This document shows positions 49,870-60,592 of a stretch of DNA of 64,000 nucleotides, one piece after another. The notes under the pieces were generated by a model. That model was not told the origin of the DNA. It made no database searches and saw only the letters and a list, made by a program, of their open reading frames with translations. This DNA comes from Diploscapter coronatus (Eukaryota; Nematoda; Chromadorea; Rhabditida; Rhabditidae): assembly GCA_964036155.1 (NCBI GenBank), contig OZ038422.1, forward strand, positions 64,937,201 through 65,001,200. The letters are read 5' to 3'. The position numbers and the translations under genes were made by a program. Positions within the stretch are counted from its first letter, which is position 1, and each line of letters begins with the position of its first letter.

Positions 49870-52800
49870 CTAACGCTTTGACGGACTCTGTTGCTCAGTT
49901 TTCACGTTGAGAGCTTCCAGTTGGTACTTGTACAGGAGATCGTGGATTTCTTTCTGCAAAAGTATTCATTGTTTCCAATTTTCCTCAAAGAAAAATTGTA
50001 GTGAATTTTAGAGATAAGTTTCAAACTAGTTTTCAATCAGTTTTATTATCTTCAAAACTTTTCTAATAACCTATTATTTTATCGAGCATTTGTAAAAAGT
50101 AAATTGAACATTTTTAAGATAAGTTCAATTTTCTATCTATGAAAAATGTTACTACAGGCTAGTGTAATGGGGCTTTGATATTTACGACATATTTTCAAAG
50201 TGATTATTTAGCCATCATCGTTTAAGAATTACCTGCAAATGTATCGCCGCAACTGGGCTGTTCTTCTCAACTTCGCGGCCGGATTGCTCGATCATTTTGG
50301 CTGAAACACGATCATCTTTACAGAAACAAATAATGACAAAAAATGCACTAATTATCTGATTCTTTGGGGCATGTTCAGTTCAAAAGTTTCCTGTAAAGTT
50401 TAGCCAGTTAACTGGCCGTCCATTTGGAAGGTTGACAAATCTTTGTTCGTTATCAGGACTTTCGCCTCAAAAATGAGTGAACTTTTCAACCAGACAAAAA
50501 ATATATTAGTAGTGCGGAAAAAAGAGGTCGTCGGGAGCTGGTGCATGCAGAGGAAACGCTTTGAGACTATGTCTCTAGCTCTCTTCATTCAACACACTAT
50601 TTTGTGGTAGGGTCGTCAGAGTCTGCTCGAATAACCTCTCTTTTGCGCGTTGACAATACAAGAAAAGTCCTAACCGATCAAACTCCACTTGTCCGGCTCT
50701 TGTTCAGTAACAGATTGAAGTTGCAGGGCGGATTGCAGTCTCGGAGTAGTTTGAATTCCCGAAATACTCGGGCTGCACGACGTGTTCAGAATCGAGTCCA
50801 GAGAGGCGCCGGACTGGAAGTTAATTATGCTAATTGAATCGGCTAATTCCCCCAATTATCGAAAGAGCTTGGAATTTCCTTTACATGTGCATCGTACTTA
50901 TTAAAATTATCCATTTTCACTGTTAATATCCTTCTTGAAGCATATTCAAAAATCTGCGTTGAAAACGAAAACGACGAAATTGCAAATCCAAGAGCATGAT
51001 ATATTTATCATTTCCCTTGAAACACATTTCAGATATCTCAAATTAAGCGTTCGAAATTTTTAAAATTCCTGCAGTAGGATCTATACATCCGAGTTTGATT
51101 TCGGATAATTTTCGGACATTTTTCTGAAAAGTCTTAAATTAAGTCCATAATTAGCTTAATATCGATAACTAATTCGCTAATACCACAATTTGCGCGGTCG
51201 CTCCGATGTGGCTGATCGCGTGCGAATGACTGGGCGTGGGGGCTTCATTCTCACGAGGCGGAATCCAGGTTGAAAGTGCCTGAAGTCAACAACGTTTAAG
51301 GTCTCGTTTTGTTTTCAAAGTTAAAATGTTTCATCAATTTTGTGTCATTTTTAGGTTATGTTTTAAAAAATCTCTAAACCTAGTCAAATATCAAATTGGC
51401 AATGCAAATGCACAAAATACGCTTAGAAATATTTTTTTTTTTTGAAAAGCTACGTTTCAAAACATCTCATAATTGTTCAGTAGAATTGAAATGATATCAC
51501 CAATACAAGATACTCCATACGTAAATATCTTTTAAATTGCTATATTTCAGAAGGTCTCGACATGTTTCACAAAATCTAATAAATCATTGGATATCAGGTC
51601 ACAACTACTGGATTAAACATTTGTTTAAATGCCCGGCTTACCGACGCCTTTCCGCCTGCCGCATTTGCACTCATTTGTGCGGCATTCTGGACTTCCTGTC
51701 TCGTCGAGGATCGTCTTGTGAATCGCGTTCGTTTCACGGGCGGCGAGGGGGCCGCGATAGTGGAAATCAGGCCGGTGTCATTGCTGAAAAAGGATAAAAA
51801 TTCAACTTTTAAATGCAACACTTCTTAAGATTGCATTGTTACTGGAGCTATCAAATAAGTAGTGACTTTAAAAATTCATTCTTCAAACGAATATTTTTTA
51901 AATCTATTAAGACGATTATTTTCGAGGTTTGAAAGTTCCCGAGAAGAAATTTTCCACGATTAGTCTTACTTTCCCCAATGAATAACTGTCGAAGTGAGAA
52001 TTCTTTATCTTTTAGTTTTCTTATCGTTTTAAATTACCCAATAAACGATTTTTGACGAGAAGAAGTGCTACTAATTGCTAATAAAAATTGTTGCAACATA
52101 TCAACATCAGTTTTCTCGAAAAGGGCAATTTTTATCTCAAGATTCGCATTTATGAAATTCACTCACATCAGTCCGATGACCTTCTGCAGGTGGCTGTTCG
52201 GATCGGTTTCGGAAGTGGTTGTGTCGTTCGACGTCGCAGCGAATAAGTCAGCTAGAGTCGTCTGAGCATTTACTGAAAATAGGTATGTATCGAATTTTCG
52301 ATCAAATAGAAAGAGCATCAAACAAGACAATCCTGCAATATCATATGCATATAATGATTTAAAATAAATTAAATTTCATCCAAGTAGGTTTCAACTTGGC
52401 CACAAAATGAAGAGAGGTTGCAATTTTTGATAGAGTATTACTATTGGAATATTTAATCTTTAAAAAAAAAAAAATCAAACCTGACGCCGCAATAGAAGTC
52501 GATGGCACGTCGTCGAATCTACAGGCGTCCATAACTTGGGGCGAGAGGAACGCCAGATTCTGGCGGTAACGCCATTTTACGTATTCTAGAATTTGTTACT
52601 TTCCAAAATGAATAAAATAAAATTTCTTTAAATTTAGAATTTCGCTTTTTAAAATATTTTTCTCAAAAAATCACCTCCTTTCCACATCAACTTCTCGATC
52701 TCCTCGTAGATCTGGCGCAAATCAGACCACTTGTTCCACATTTTGTCGCCTACCAAATTTAGATAAATTTCAAAAATTTATAAATTCATTATCTCTAAAA

Positions 52801-55800
52801 GGTAGCTTCAATATCTTTCCATTGCGATGAAACATACAAAGTTTCTTCGAAAAGCAGAAAACAACGATTTCAGGTAAAGTTTTCTCAAAGTAACACAAGA
52901 ATAGGGTATGCCTCTACATGGACTTTCAGAATTCAAATTTAGCTTTGATAAATATGAAAAAACGCCTTACCGGTAACCTTATCACAGCCTGGCAGTCTGT
53001 TGATCGTTAATAGAGTATCCAGCAAAAGTTGCTGCCTAACAGCTGCACTAGAGTAGTGCGGGTGCTTGGTGTGCCACAGAGCGGGTCGGGCCTTCATTGC
53101 ATCGATCAGCGTCAGAATCGCCTTGTGACTCCATTCGGCATCTAGAAATTAGCATAATTATCCATAATTAGTCTTTATCTTAATCAATGAAATTTTTAAG
53201 AGTTCTGCAGGTATTATTCATTTATGCTTCAGCTATTTGATGAGATGTTGAGACCTATCTTCTCCGCCCGCTATTTCGCTCTACTTTCCTTCCCTTCCCT
53301 ATCTTTAACTATATAGGTCTCGTCATATAGTAATTGCCAAAATACACACATTTAGGAGAAATCTTCAGCTTACCCGTAACATTGCTGGTCAGCGCTAGTA
53401 CGGCTCTGACTCGCTCTTCGACCTTTGGATCTTTGGTCGAGTTTCCGTGCGACAATCCGAGATTCGACGCGTTTGACGCTGGCGACGATGAGGCGACAGC
53501 TCCGGAGGAATCTGAAAAATAAAACTTCTTTCTTCGAATCCTCGTTTTCTTACTTGTTTTTCCGATTTTAATATGCTTCACCTTCTTAATAAATAAAAAA
53601 TAATGTGAGGGGAAGTTCCTTTCTGGAATTCAATGATATTTAATCAAAAGATTCATTTGGGAGGTAAAACTCGAAGGCTTCACGTGCAGGTTTCAAACTT
53701 TCGTGAAATATAAATGAAATTTCAAAGTATGTTGAAATTTCACCATCGTTTAAAAATTAAAAAAAAAAAAACCTGGCAGAAGGCTCGGCTTGACGTCGGC
53801 GGTGTCTTGAATGGGAACGACCGTCAGACTCGACGATGATGACGTCACGTGACCGGTTGATGTGGCTGCAAATTTTTTATTTTTAGAATAGATTCCTCTA
53901 AATTAGTTAACCAACACATGGTAGTAGCATATCAGGGCAGCTAATCAGCTAATTTGATGAAATATTTTTGAATCATACGGAAGAATAGTTAAAATTATAT
54001 CAATTTAACAATGATGGATTGTCAATTTAGAATAGGGAACAGTTATCAATTTTCATGAAATTATGATAAACTTAAAAAATCATAAATTTAATAAAAGTAA
54101 AAGATACTATTTTTTCCGGCCTCCTTGTTAGGTGTAGTTGTGGTACCTGACGCGGCTGAAGGGGCAGAATCGTGAACTTCTCCCCTCTAAAATCAATTTT
54201 AAAAGATGTTTAAAGAAAAGCCAGCTTTGATATTTGGTTTAAAGTTATATTAGACTTACGCATTTTAGTCTTTAGCCAATTTTAAGTTAAAATTTCCCAT
54301 CAACTTTAATCTTAGACCCTAATAATTAGTGACCAAGACGTTACCTGAGGCGATTCAGCGTTCATGTTCGATTTTCTGGGCCGACCCGGTCTACCTCTAC
54401 GACGGCCTTCGGCCATTCCTGAAAATTTATTTTAACCATCAGATTTTTAGGTATGTTCCAAAAGTTCAAATTTCAACATAATAAATTGCGTTTTCTAATG
54501 GAATCAACGGGTTCTTGTAATTACTCAAAACTAGTTAGTCTTTTAAAACTTTTATAAATCTGTTTCAACAAACTAAATAGAGAGCTAAAATTTTGTTCAT
54601 GCTTGAGAAATTTTATTGTTGGCGTAAATAAAACATTTTAAAAATACCCGAAATGATAGCCTCCTTGACGGTAGTCGTGTTTTCTCTGACCGCGTCTGAA
54701 ATTTTTAAAACCTATTTTTTCTAAAAATAAAAAAAACCTTCACCAGGCAGAGGAAAAACTTGTGCGTACAAGGCCATTTCGCTGACGAACAGAGGCTCAC
54801 GTTTCTTCTTTATGACGGGCATCTGAAATAAAAAATAAGAATTTTGAGAGATTCGTTAGTCCACTGATCATTATTTGAAAATTTCACCTATTTTAGAATC
54901 GAAAATGTTGAAAAAGAAGAAAAATAGGTGAAATTTAAAATTAAAAAATTGTCGAACCTTCGAAAACTTCTTTTCTTCAGATTCCTGCGCGTAGAGCTCC
55001 GTCAGTGCTATGAATCTCTCTTTTGGAATGCAGCTGAAAGTTCAGTTTTCATTTCTTTTGGTCGTTTTTTCCCGTTTTTAAATGTGTTGTCATCAAATAT
55101 TAGAACCTCGGAAAATCCTATCGAGATTAATTTCTCTCTGAAACTTAATATAAAACATCTAATGACACAACTTTTCAAAAATGTTTTCGAAGCTAAAACA
55201 TTTAAAATAAGAAAAAATCTAGAAAAATGGAAAAACAATCTTACTCCAAATATTGCGATCCGCACCCGGCGAACTCGGCCAAGAACCCCATGGCGCCTTT
55301 GTATCGCCAGGGCCATTCCGTCTCGCCGGAGCACGCGCGCGCGTACATCTCGCACATCCAACACCACTTCTCCAGAACGGCCCATTCTGAAACATCGAAT
55401 TTTTCGAGAACATCAAATTCCGTCTTTCTTCGCTGTTCCATGAAATTCTCATGAATGTAACAACAACCTTCTTCATGAGCAATCAACCAATAAATCATAT
55501 GTGCTTATAAAACTAAGAAATAGTACGCTTCAATAATTTTATAAGTAAACATTTTTCTCCTACAAATAATTGGTAATAGCTAATCATTTCGAAATGTTTA
55601 CAAGAAAAAAATTGTATGCCTCATAGAATTCATAGATGTAAGAATCATCTTCAATGAGTAATCGAAATCGAACGCATGGTTAAAAATTTTCACCATCAAA
55701 ATATCAAACAATTAGTCAAATACTCAAGAAATAAATTTAAAAAAAAAAAACTTACCATTAATATTCTTGTTCTGATTAGCCAACACATTTGCGACTTCCT

Positions 55801-56245
55801 GGAGCAGCATGATCATCCGGTATTTTACTGTTCTGAAAGTTTTTTTTTCAGAAAAACTAACTTGGCAGCTCGACGATTTTTAAAAATCAATTTCTTTGGG
55901 AAAAAGTCATTTTACCTGAACCTCGAGTCCCACAAAGCTCTCCTTTCCTTGATCAGCGCCACCAAAATCCCTCTCAACATGTCGTTCCATTCCGGAAGTT
56001 CCTGAATGATCAGCTACATTTTCCAAGTCCAAATAGTTCCAAGAAAACAAAATCGTTTTCATTTTACAAGCCCATTTTGTTACCCCCCTTCAAAAACCTT
56101 TTCGACTTCAAAAACTCCCTTCACACTATTTAATTAGCCCAATTATCACTTAAGTACCCTAATTATCGAGCTAATTACCCACCTGCCCTTTCAAAGAGGC
56201 AATGTCGGTGACCGGAGCGACCGCTTCTGATTTTCGCTTTGACAT
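49870..56245 (-). CDS. Double-MADF, AT-hook nuclear protein
   Basis: Probable DNA-binding transcriptional regulator. About 20 exons give roughly 660 residues. An N-terminal MADF-like domain (about residues 20-125) reads LVALIKERRALWDSR, MIMLLQEVANVLANQ, VLEKWCWMCEMYARACSGE, WPWRYKGAMGFLAEFAG. A basic AT-hook, RRRGRPGRPRK, is in exon 54342-54418. Long Ser/Thr-rich linkers follow (53374-54190). A second, clearer MADF domain is in 52480-53145: ILTLIDAMKARPALWHTKHP, WNKWSDLRQIYEEIE, YVKWRYRQNLAFLSP. The C-terminus has a basic patch (VKRTRFTRRSS) and a final helix (KEIHDLLYKYQLEAL). MADF (Myb/SANT-like) domains bind DNA and other proteins. I do not recognise the named ortholog. The start at 56245 is the first ATG after a TTTTAG acceptor. 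Confidence 0.82.
50527..50640. repeat. Dispersed repeat, copy 2
   Basis: Partner of 37214-37340 in the same orientation, lying in an intron of the MADF gene and containing the same ordered blocks (GGGAGCTGG, ATGCAGAGG, TCTCTAGCTCTCTTCATT, ACACACTA). Confidence 0.45.
53243..53325. repeat. Hairpin element in a MADF-gene intron
   Basis: GATGAGATGTTGAGACCTAT is paired by the inverted ATATAGGTCTCGTCATATAG across a pyrimidine-rich loop of roughly 45-55 bases. The exact core is GAGACCTAT / ATAGGTCTC. The loop contains the TTTCGCTCTACTTTCC type of CT tract seen elsewhere. Confidence 0.5.
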
Positions 56246-57160
56246 GGTCAAGTCTAAAATAGTCTAGTTAATTCACTAATTAGCGTTGAATAATGCCTAA
56301 TTAGGGTAATTAGCCAATTAAACTAGCTAATTACCCTAAATAGAGACGAAAATGAGTCAAAAATTAGCAGGAAAAGAGCGATTTTGCTACATCGAGTGGG
56401 CGGGGCGAAAGAGAAGAAAATGCAAACGAAAAGGGCGGAGTTTGGAAAGAGTAAAGGGAAAAGAAAAAAGAGGATCTGGAAAGGGGAGGAAAGAGAAAAA
56501 ATAACGAATTTTGCAATTTTCACCAAAAACGGAGAAAAAATTAAGGAAAAATAATGAATGCTTTTCAATTCTCCCAAAAATGGAAGAAAAATAATAAATT
56601 TTAAAATGGCATATTTTGCTATTTTTATTCGACGACTTGGTGGGTTTGTTTGACCCCGAATTAGTTTGATATAGTCCATGAGTAGACGGGTCAGAGTGAT
56701 TTGGAAGAGAGAGAGATTAATCGGACACATAGAACTGACATAGGGCTGTAGGTACATTGTTACCAAGGAGTGATAAAAGTGAGTATTTTGTTACCAAACA
56801 CTTTCTCCCCTTTTTTCTTCTTATTCTACACTATTTCTGCTTTGGTAACAATGCACTCACTCGCGGTAACAAAGTGCCTACAGTCCTGACATGGAGTTGA
56901 TGAGTGGCTGAGTGGCATAGTCGTTAGGGGCGGGTGGATCTCATTTGCCGGCCGCGACCATCGTCTGGAAGGATTCTTGTCAAAACTGGCTCCTAGAAAA
57001 AGACACCGGGACACCAGTTAGAAAAAGAAACCACTTTTGTCCATCTTTTTTTCTTTCCCTCATACCATTTCTTAGAAGAAGTGGTGCCTTTTTCTATTAG
57101 CCGTTTGAAAATGATGTTGAAGTTCCAGATTTGAACTTAAAGTTGCAGTTTTTCATCTTC
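56246..57160. other. Upstream region of the MADF gene
   Basis: A purine-rich block (56390-56640), a palindrome at 56298-56340, and a tRNA-like fragment near 56900-56990 (TGGCTGAGTGGCATAG resembles an A box, but no B box follows). The 147-codon minus frame at 56323-56766 is low complexity and not called. Confidence 0.45.
56298..56340. promoter_or_regulatory. Palindrome rich in TAATTA sites upstream of the MADF gene
   Basis: TAATTAGGGTAATTAGC and the inverted GCTAATTACCCTAAA form a 14-bp perfect stem around an 11-base loop, 53 bp upstream of the ATG. TAATTA is a homeodomain core. Further TAATTA-like sites occur in the first intron (56120-56180). Placement suggests a regulatory site; function is inferred. 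Confidence 0.4.
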
Positions 57161-57353
57161 TCACTTCGTTGGCTTCTTGTTTGTCTTGACTTTGTCGACA
57201 GTGATTCCCTTCATCTTCTCGAAGAACGGCGTGACTGCAGGTGGGTTGTGCGGATAGGTCCTTGGGTGTCTCCTTGGATGGGCTTTCGAATGGGTCGTCG
57301 GGACTTCCAGACTGCTGACCTGCTTCTGTCGAGTGGAGTGGTAATGCGGGTGA
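57161..57353 (-). CDS. Candidate terminal exon of an unresolved gene
   Basis: An acceptor (CTTTGCAG) is followed by 63 codons and a TGA at 57161. The reading ends NPPAVTPFFEKMKG then ITVDKVKTNKKPTK. GC content rises here and third positions are C/G-rich compared with flanking DNA. A second frame is also open, so the choice of frame is uncertain. No upstream exon could be found before 60 kb; the gene may have a long intron through the repeat-rich DNA to the right. No family recognised. Confidence 0.3.
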
Positions 57354-59559
57354 CTGCAAAGTGAAGATTAACTTTGATACGAAGTTCCGATCCAAGCCAA
57401 TTTTGTATCGATTTTTAGACTTAGCGGTTTTAGAAGAAAAACCGAAGGAAAACAGTCTGCTAGACTCTAAAGAGTTCTCTGTGTCACTTTTGACATTTTC
57501 TCGAAGTTCCGGGTTTTTCATTGGCTATGAATTACTGTAGCTTTCAGATTTTCAGAAATCCAACAAATCTCAAAAATGACAAATTCCCGTCATCGCACCA
57601 ACTTTGACAACTGTATCATTCTCCATATCAATATATGCGCAGCTCCATTTATGGTCATATTTCAGTCTATGTATATCTTTTCTCTCTCCTTTCATCATTT
57701 TCTCTTTCTCTTAGCTCTTTTCATTTTCTCCTCTATTTTTCGAATTTTCTTCCTCTGCTCCATCTCAATTTCATTTGCTCTTTTCGTGCCACGTATTTGT
57801 ACGTTTCATGCCTGTGGGGAGTCTCCGCTGCGTATTGTACGGCCTACTAACTCAAAATTTTGGACAGATTTTGGCTCCTATATTTTGACCGAATCGATGT
57901 TATCATTTTTCTTTTCCACTCTAAAATTGCACTCTCTCGACTTTCTTATCAGTGATAGCATGGTGCTCATTTAGTAAAAAGTGGCCTTCTTTACTACCTT
58001 GGACACTTGGTGAAATTCAGATGCTCAGTGCCGTATCGTCAGCCGGTTTTCAATCTCTATCCTTTATCATTTGAAAACGCATTCCGTCACTATTGAATCT
58101 ATCCCTACGTTGATGAAAAGTTCTAATTTCTCTTTTTTCACCCTCTCATTTTCACATACTATTTTTCTTCGGGGGTGAGAAACCGTCTTTCTTTCTCTCT
58201 CTGTAAGCTGATACAGGCGTATTTGCGGACGGTCTATCATAGCTCGTTTTCTTACCCTTCTGTTGCCGATGATCTCTCGATTTTCCATTCTATTTTTCCT
58301 TCTCCGACTCTTTTCCCTCTCTCATTATTTGTCTCTGCACATCTTGCTCTCTTCGCCTGCAAATTTCTATTTCACACCTTTGCACAATTATTTCAATCTG
58401 TCTTTTCATAGTGCTAGCAAAATTTCTTTGCACTTATTTGTCGAAATCGCATATGAAATTTTCTCATCTCAAGAAGTACAACTCTTCTGAAAATTTATGC
58501 CACTTTCTACAAAAATCATGATATGACATTTTACAAGCTTTTCCACTAATCTTCAGATATCTAAAGCTGTACTTCATGCAGTTGGCTTTTTCGCTGATAA
58601 ATCTAACAAATAGTGTTTTCTGATCAAGACTCGTGGTGTGAAAGAAGTGTACCGGCTGATAAAAAATCTCAAACTTTTTCTTCATGCAACCTTTACCCAG
58701 CTTTATTTCTCTCGTTCCCTAACACCCTCATTTGTAGCTTCTGCTCTACACGTTGCTAGGCAATAATATCTCTCTCCTCTATCTTTTCCCCTTTCATTTT
58801 GGGGTCCGTCTATTTTAAAAGGACGCTGCTGCGATTTGCCCCGTATTCTTTTCAATTTTACTGAATTTTCGCTGTTTGGTTCTCTCTCAGTTTCCCGTAC
58901 TATTTCCAGCTTAAATGGGCCTAAACTCCCGCAAGTGCATATGCAATATTCAAGAGGATCTGTTGTCGTTTACAAGGGATTTCGGATACCCCGGCCGGAT
59001 TGAATGACCTATTCTTCACTATATGAGGAGGAGAAATTTTTCTGAGTCTCTAATTTGTATTGTCTATTCCGACTGTACTATTCAGAATACAGCCCATTCA
59101 GTGCTAAACATGGCCCAGGAAACGGCGTCAGGATAAATTTAGCTCCAGATTTTCTATTATTAAAAGCCTACTAAAGGCTAGGTAGGTTGGCTTTCCCGAA
59201 AATTGTAATGATGCAACTACAATTCATGACTAACAATTTATCAACCACTTCTCTCGCCCGTTTTCATAGGCAATTTCCGTTTTTGGTGATAAAGCTCTTG
59301 ATAAAAGAGTGAAGTTGACAAAATCAATTTTGAAAGATTCATCACCAAAAACTTGCACAACTTCCCAGTGAAAGAGTTTTTCATTTTTCTATCTAAAAGT
59401 CGGTGTTTTTTTTCGATTTTTATAGCCCTTTTGCAGTACCGAGTTTACTTGCGAGGCTGGACGGTCGCAAGTGAAATAGCGCTCTAGCACCATGTGAATT
59501 CGGCGTTGCTAGAGGGCAATTGTGATATTTTTAGTGTGTCGTGAAAAACTTTCTATCTT
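57354..59559. repeat. Pyrimidine-rich low-complexity region
   Basis: Dense CT-rich blocks with the recurring TACTATTT core (58157, 58899). Open frames here (57576-57974, 58175-58490) follow the skewed composition and show no domain. A local inverted pair (GCTCTAGCA / TGCTAGAGG) lies near 59494-59516. Confidence 0.5.
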
Positions 59560-60091
59560 TCATTCGTTTAGTTTACCATCTTGAATAAAAATGCAGTCGA
59601 AACTAATGGTATCTGGATCAAAGGCGTTCTGATAGCGTCGAATAAAATTTTCAAAGTACTGCCACGTCGTTGAATTTTGAAGGAATCAGGAAGCAGAGAG
59701 AAAAAAAAACCAACTTCATGAAAAAACTTATCGCTCAGTGCGTTTCTCTCATCATCAGCAATGGACAAGGCCGTCTTCACCAGTTTAAGCATGAGAAAAC
59801 AGGATAGACTTTCGAAAAGTTCAACTTTAACTTACGGTAATTAAAATCGGCACGTCTAAGTAGTTTCCAAGCTCCGTCACTTTGCAAAAATACATCTGTG
59901 GTAGAAACGTGGTGATAGTTTGAAACCAAAAATTTAGGAAGGAAGTACCCTTCAAACCCAATATGTCTCAAATAGCACCATCTAATTCGACGATAAACCT
60001 GATGAAATGGTTCTATGCAAAAAAAGATCAGGGCAAAATAGCTGAACACAACCACGCATAAGCAATATTTCATTTGTGAAAATGTGTTCAT
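59560..60091 (-). pseudogene. Candidate signal-anchored protein gene with unusual or decayed splice sites
   Basis: Exon A opens at 60091 with a short N-terminus and a strong hydrophobic segment (YCLCVVVFSYFALIFFCIEP), then HVSTTDVFLQSDGAWKLLRR, and ends at a donor GTAAGTT near 59835. Exon B reads LMLKLVKTALSIADDERNAL to a GTTGGT donor. Exon C reads NSTTWQYFENFIRRYQ and DTISFDCIFIQDGK to a TGA at 59560. All three look coding and the two implied introns are of normal short length (about 42-45 nt), but neither ends in AG in the required frame. The locus is therefore a recent pseudogene, a gene with non-canonical sites, or a wrong model. I do not recognise the family. Confidence 0.3.
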
Positions 60092-60418
60092 TTTGTGTGA
60101 TGAGTTTTTGCAATATTTCAAAATTTTTTCTTCACAAACCCCTTATTTACATCCCTAGTGACATTTCTGCATAAAATTTTTTTGCGTATTTCGAATACTT
60201 GGAGTCGAAGAAATCACGAGTATCCATCCATCAGACTTCCAGAATCATCAAGTTCGAAAATTGCATCAAGTTTCATCGCCCTGAAATCAATTATCTACGA
60301 GTTTTGTGGGATCATGTTTTAATTCTTATGTTCTGCATAAAATTTCCATTTCTACTCATTTTGTGGTAAAGACTCAATTTCATGCCGTCCCCATCCCTCT
60401 TTCATTCTCATCCCCACA

Positions 60419-60592
60419 GTCGATTGCCCATTAACTCGGACTCTCAGCTCTGAAGTGACATTTCGAATTTCGACCGACCGGCTATTCGAATTCGAACGAA
60501 ATCATCCGGAAATGAAGTGCGAGAGATGCGACAAACATGGAGTGAAAAAGAATTTCAATATTGCAATTCCAGTGTGCAAAAGTTAAACGAGT
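60419..60592 (+). other. GC-richer plus-strand open segment
   Basis: A CCCCACAG acceptor-like sequence is followed by 57 open codons ending HPEMKCERCDKHGVKKNF and IAIPVCKS before a TAA at about 60586. A CxxC pair is present. It contains the palindrome TTCGAATTCGAA. No upstream exon could be joined in frame, so it may be promoter sequence or an isolated exon. Confidence 0.2.

Noticed and set aside
54928..55498. Overlapping open frames on both strands (171, 125, 87 and 85 codons)
   Set aside because: They are shadows of the MADF-gene exons at 55239-55386 and 54960-55034, whose true frame is set by splice phase with neighbouring exons.
56323..56766. 147-codon minus-strand frame with hydrophobic runs
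   Set aside because: It is the complement of a purine-rich tract. Its composition is biased throughout and it has no start context or family match.
57576..57974. 132-codon plus-strand frame resembling membrane segments
   Set aside because: The Phe/Ser/Leu richness is produced by the CT repeat, and the frame overlaps repeated TTTCTC blocks.
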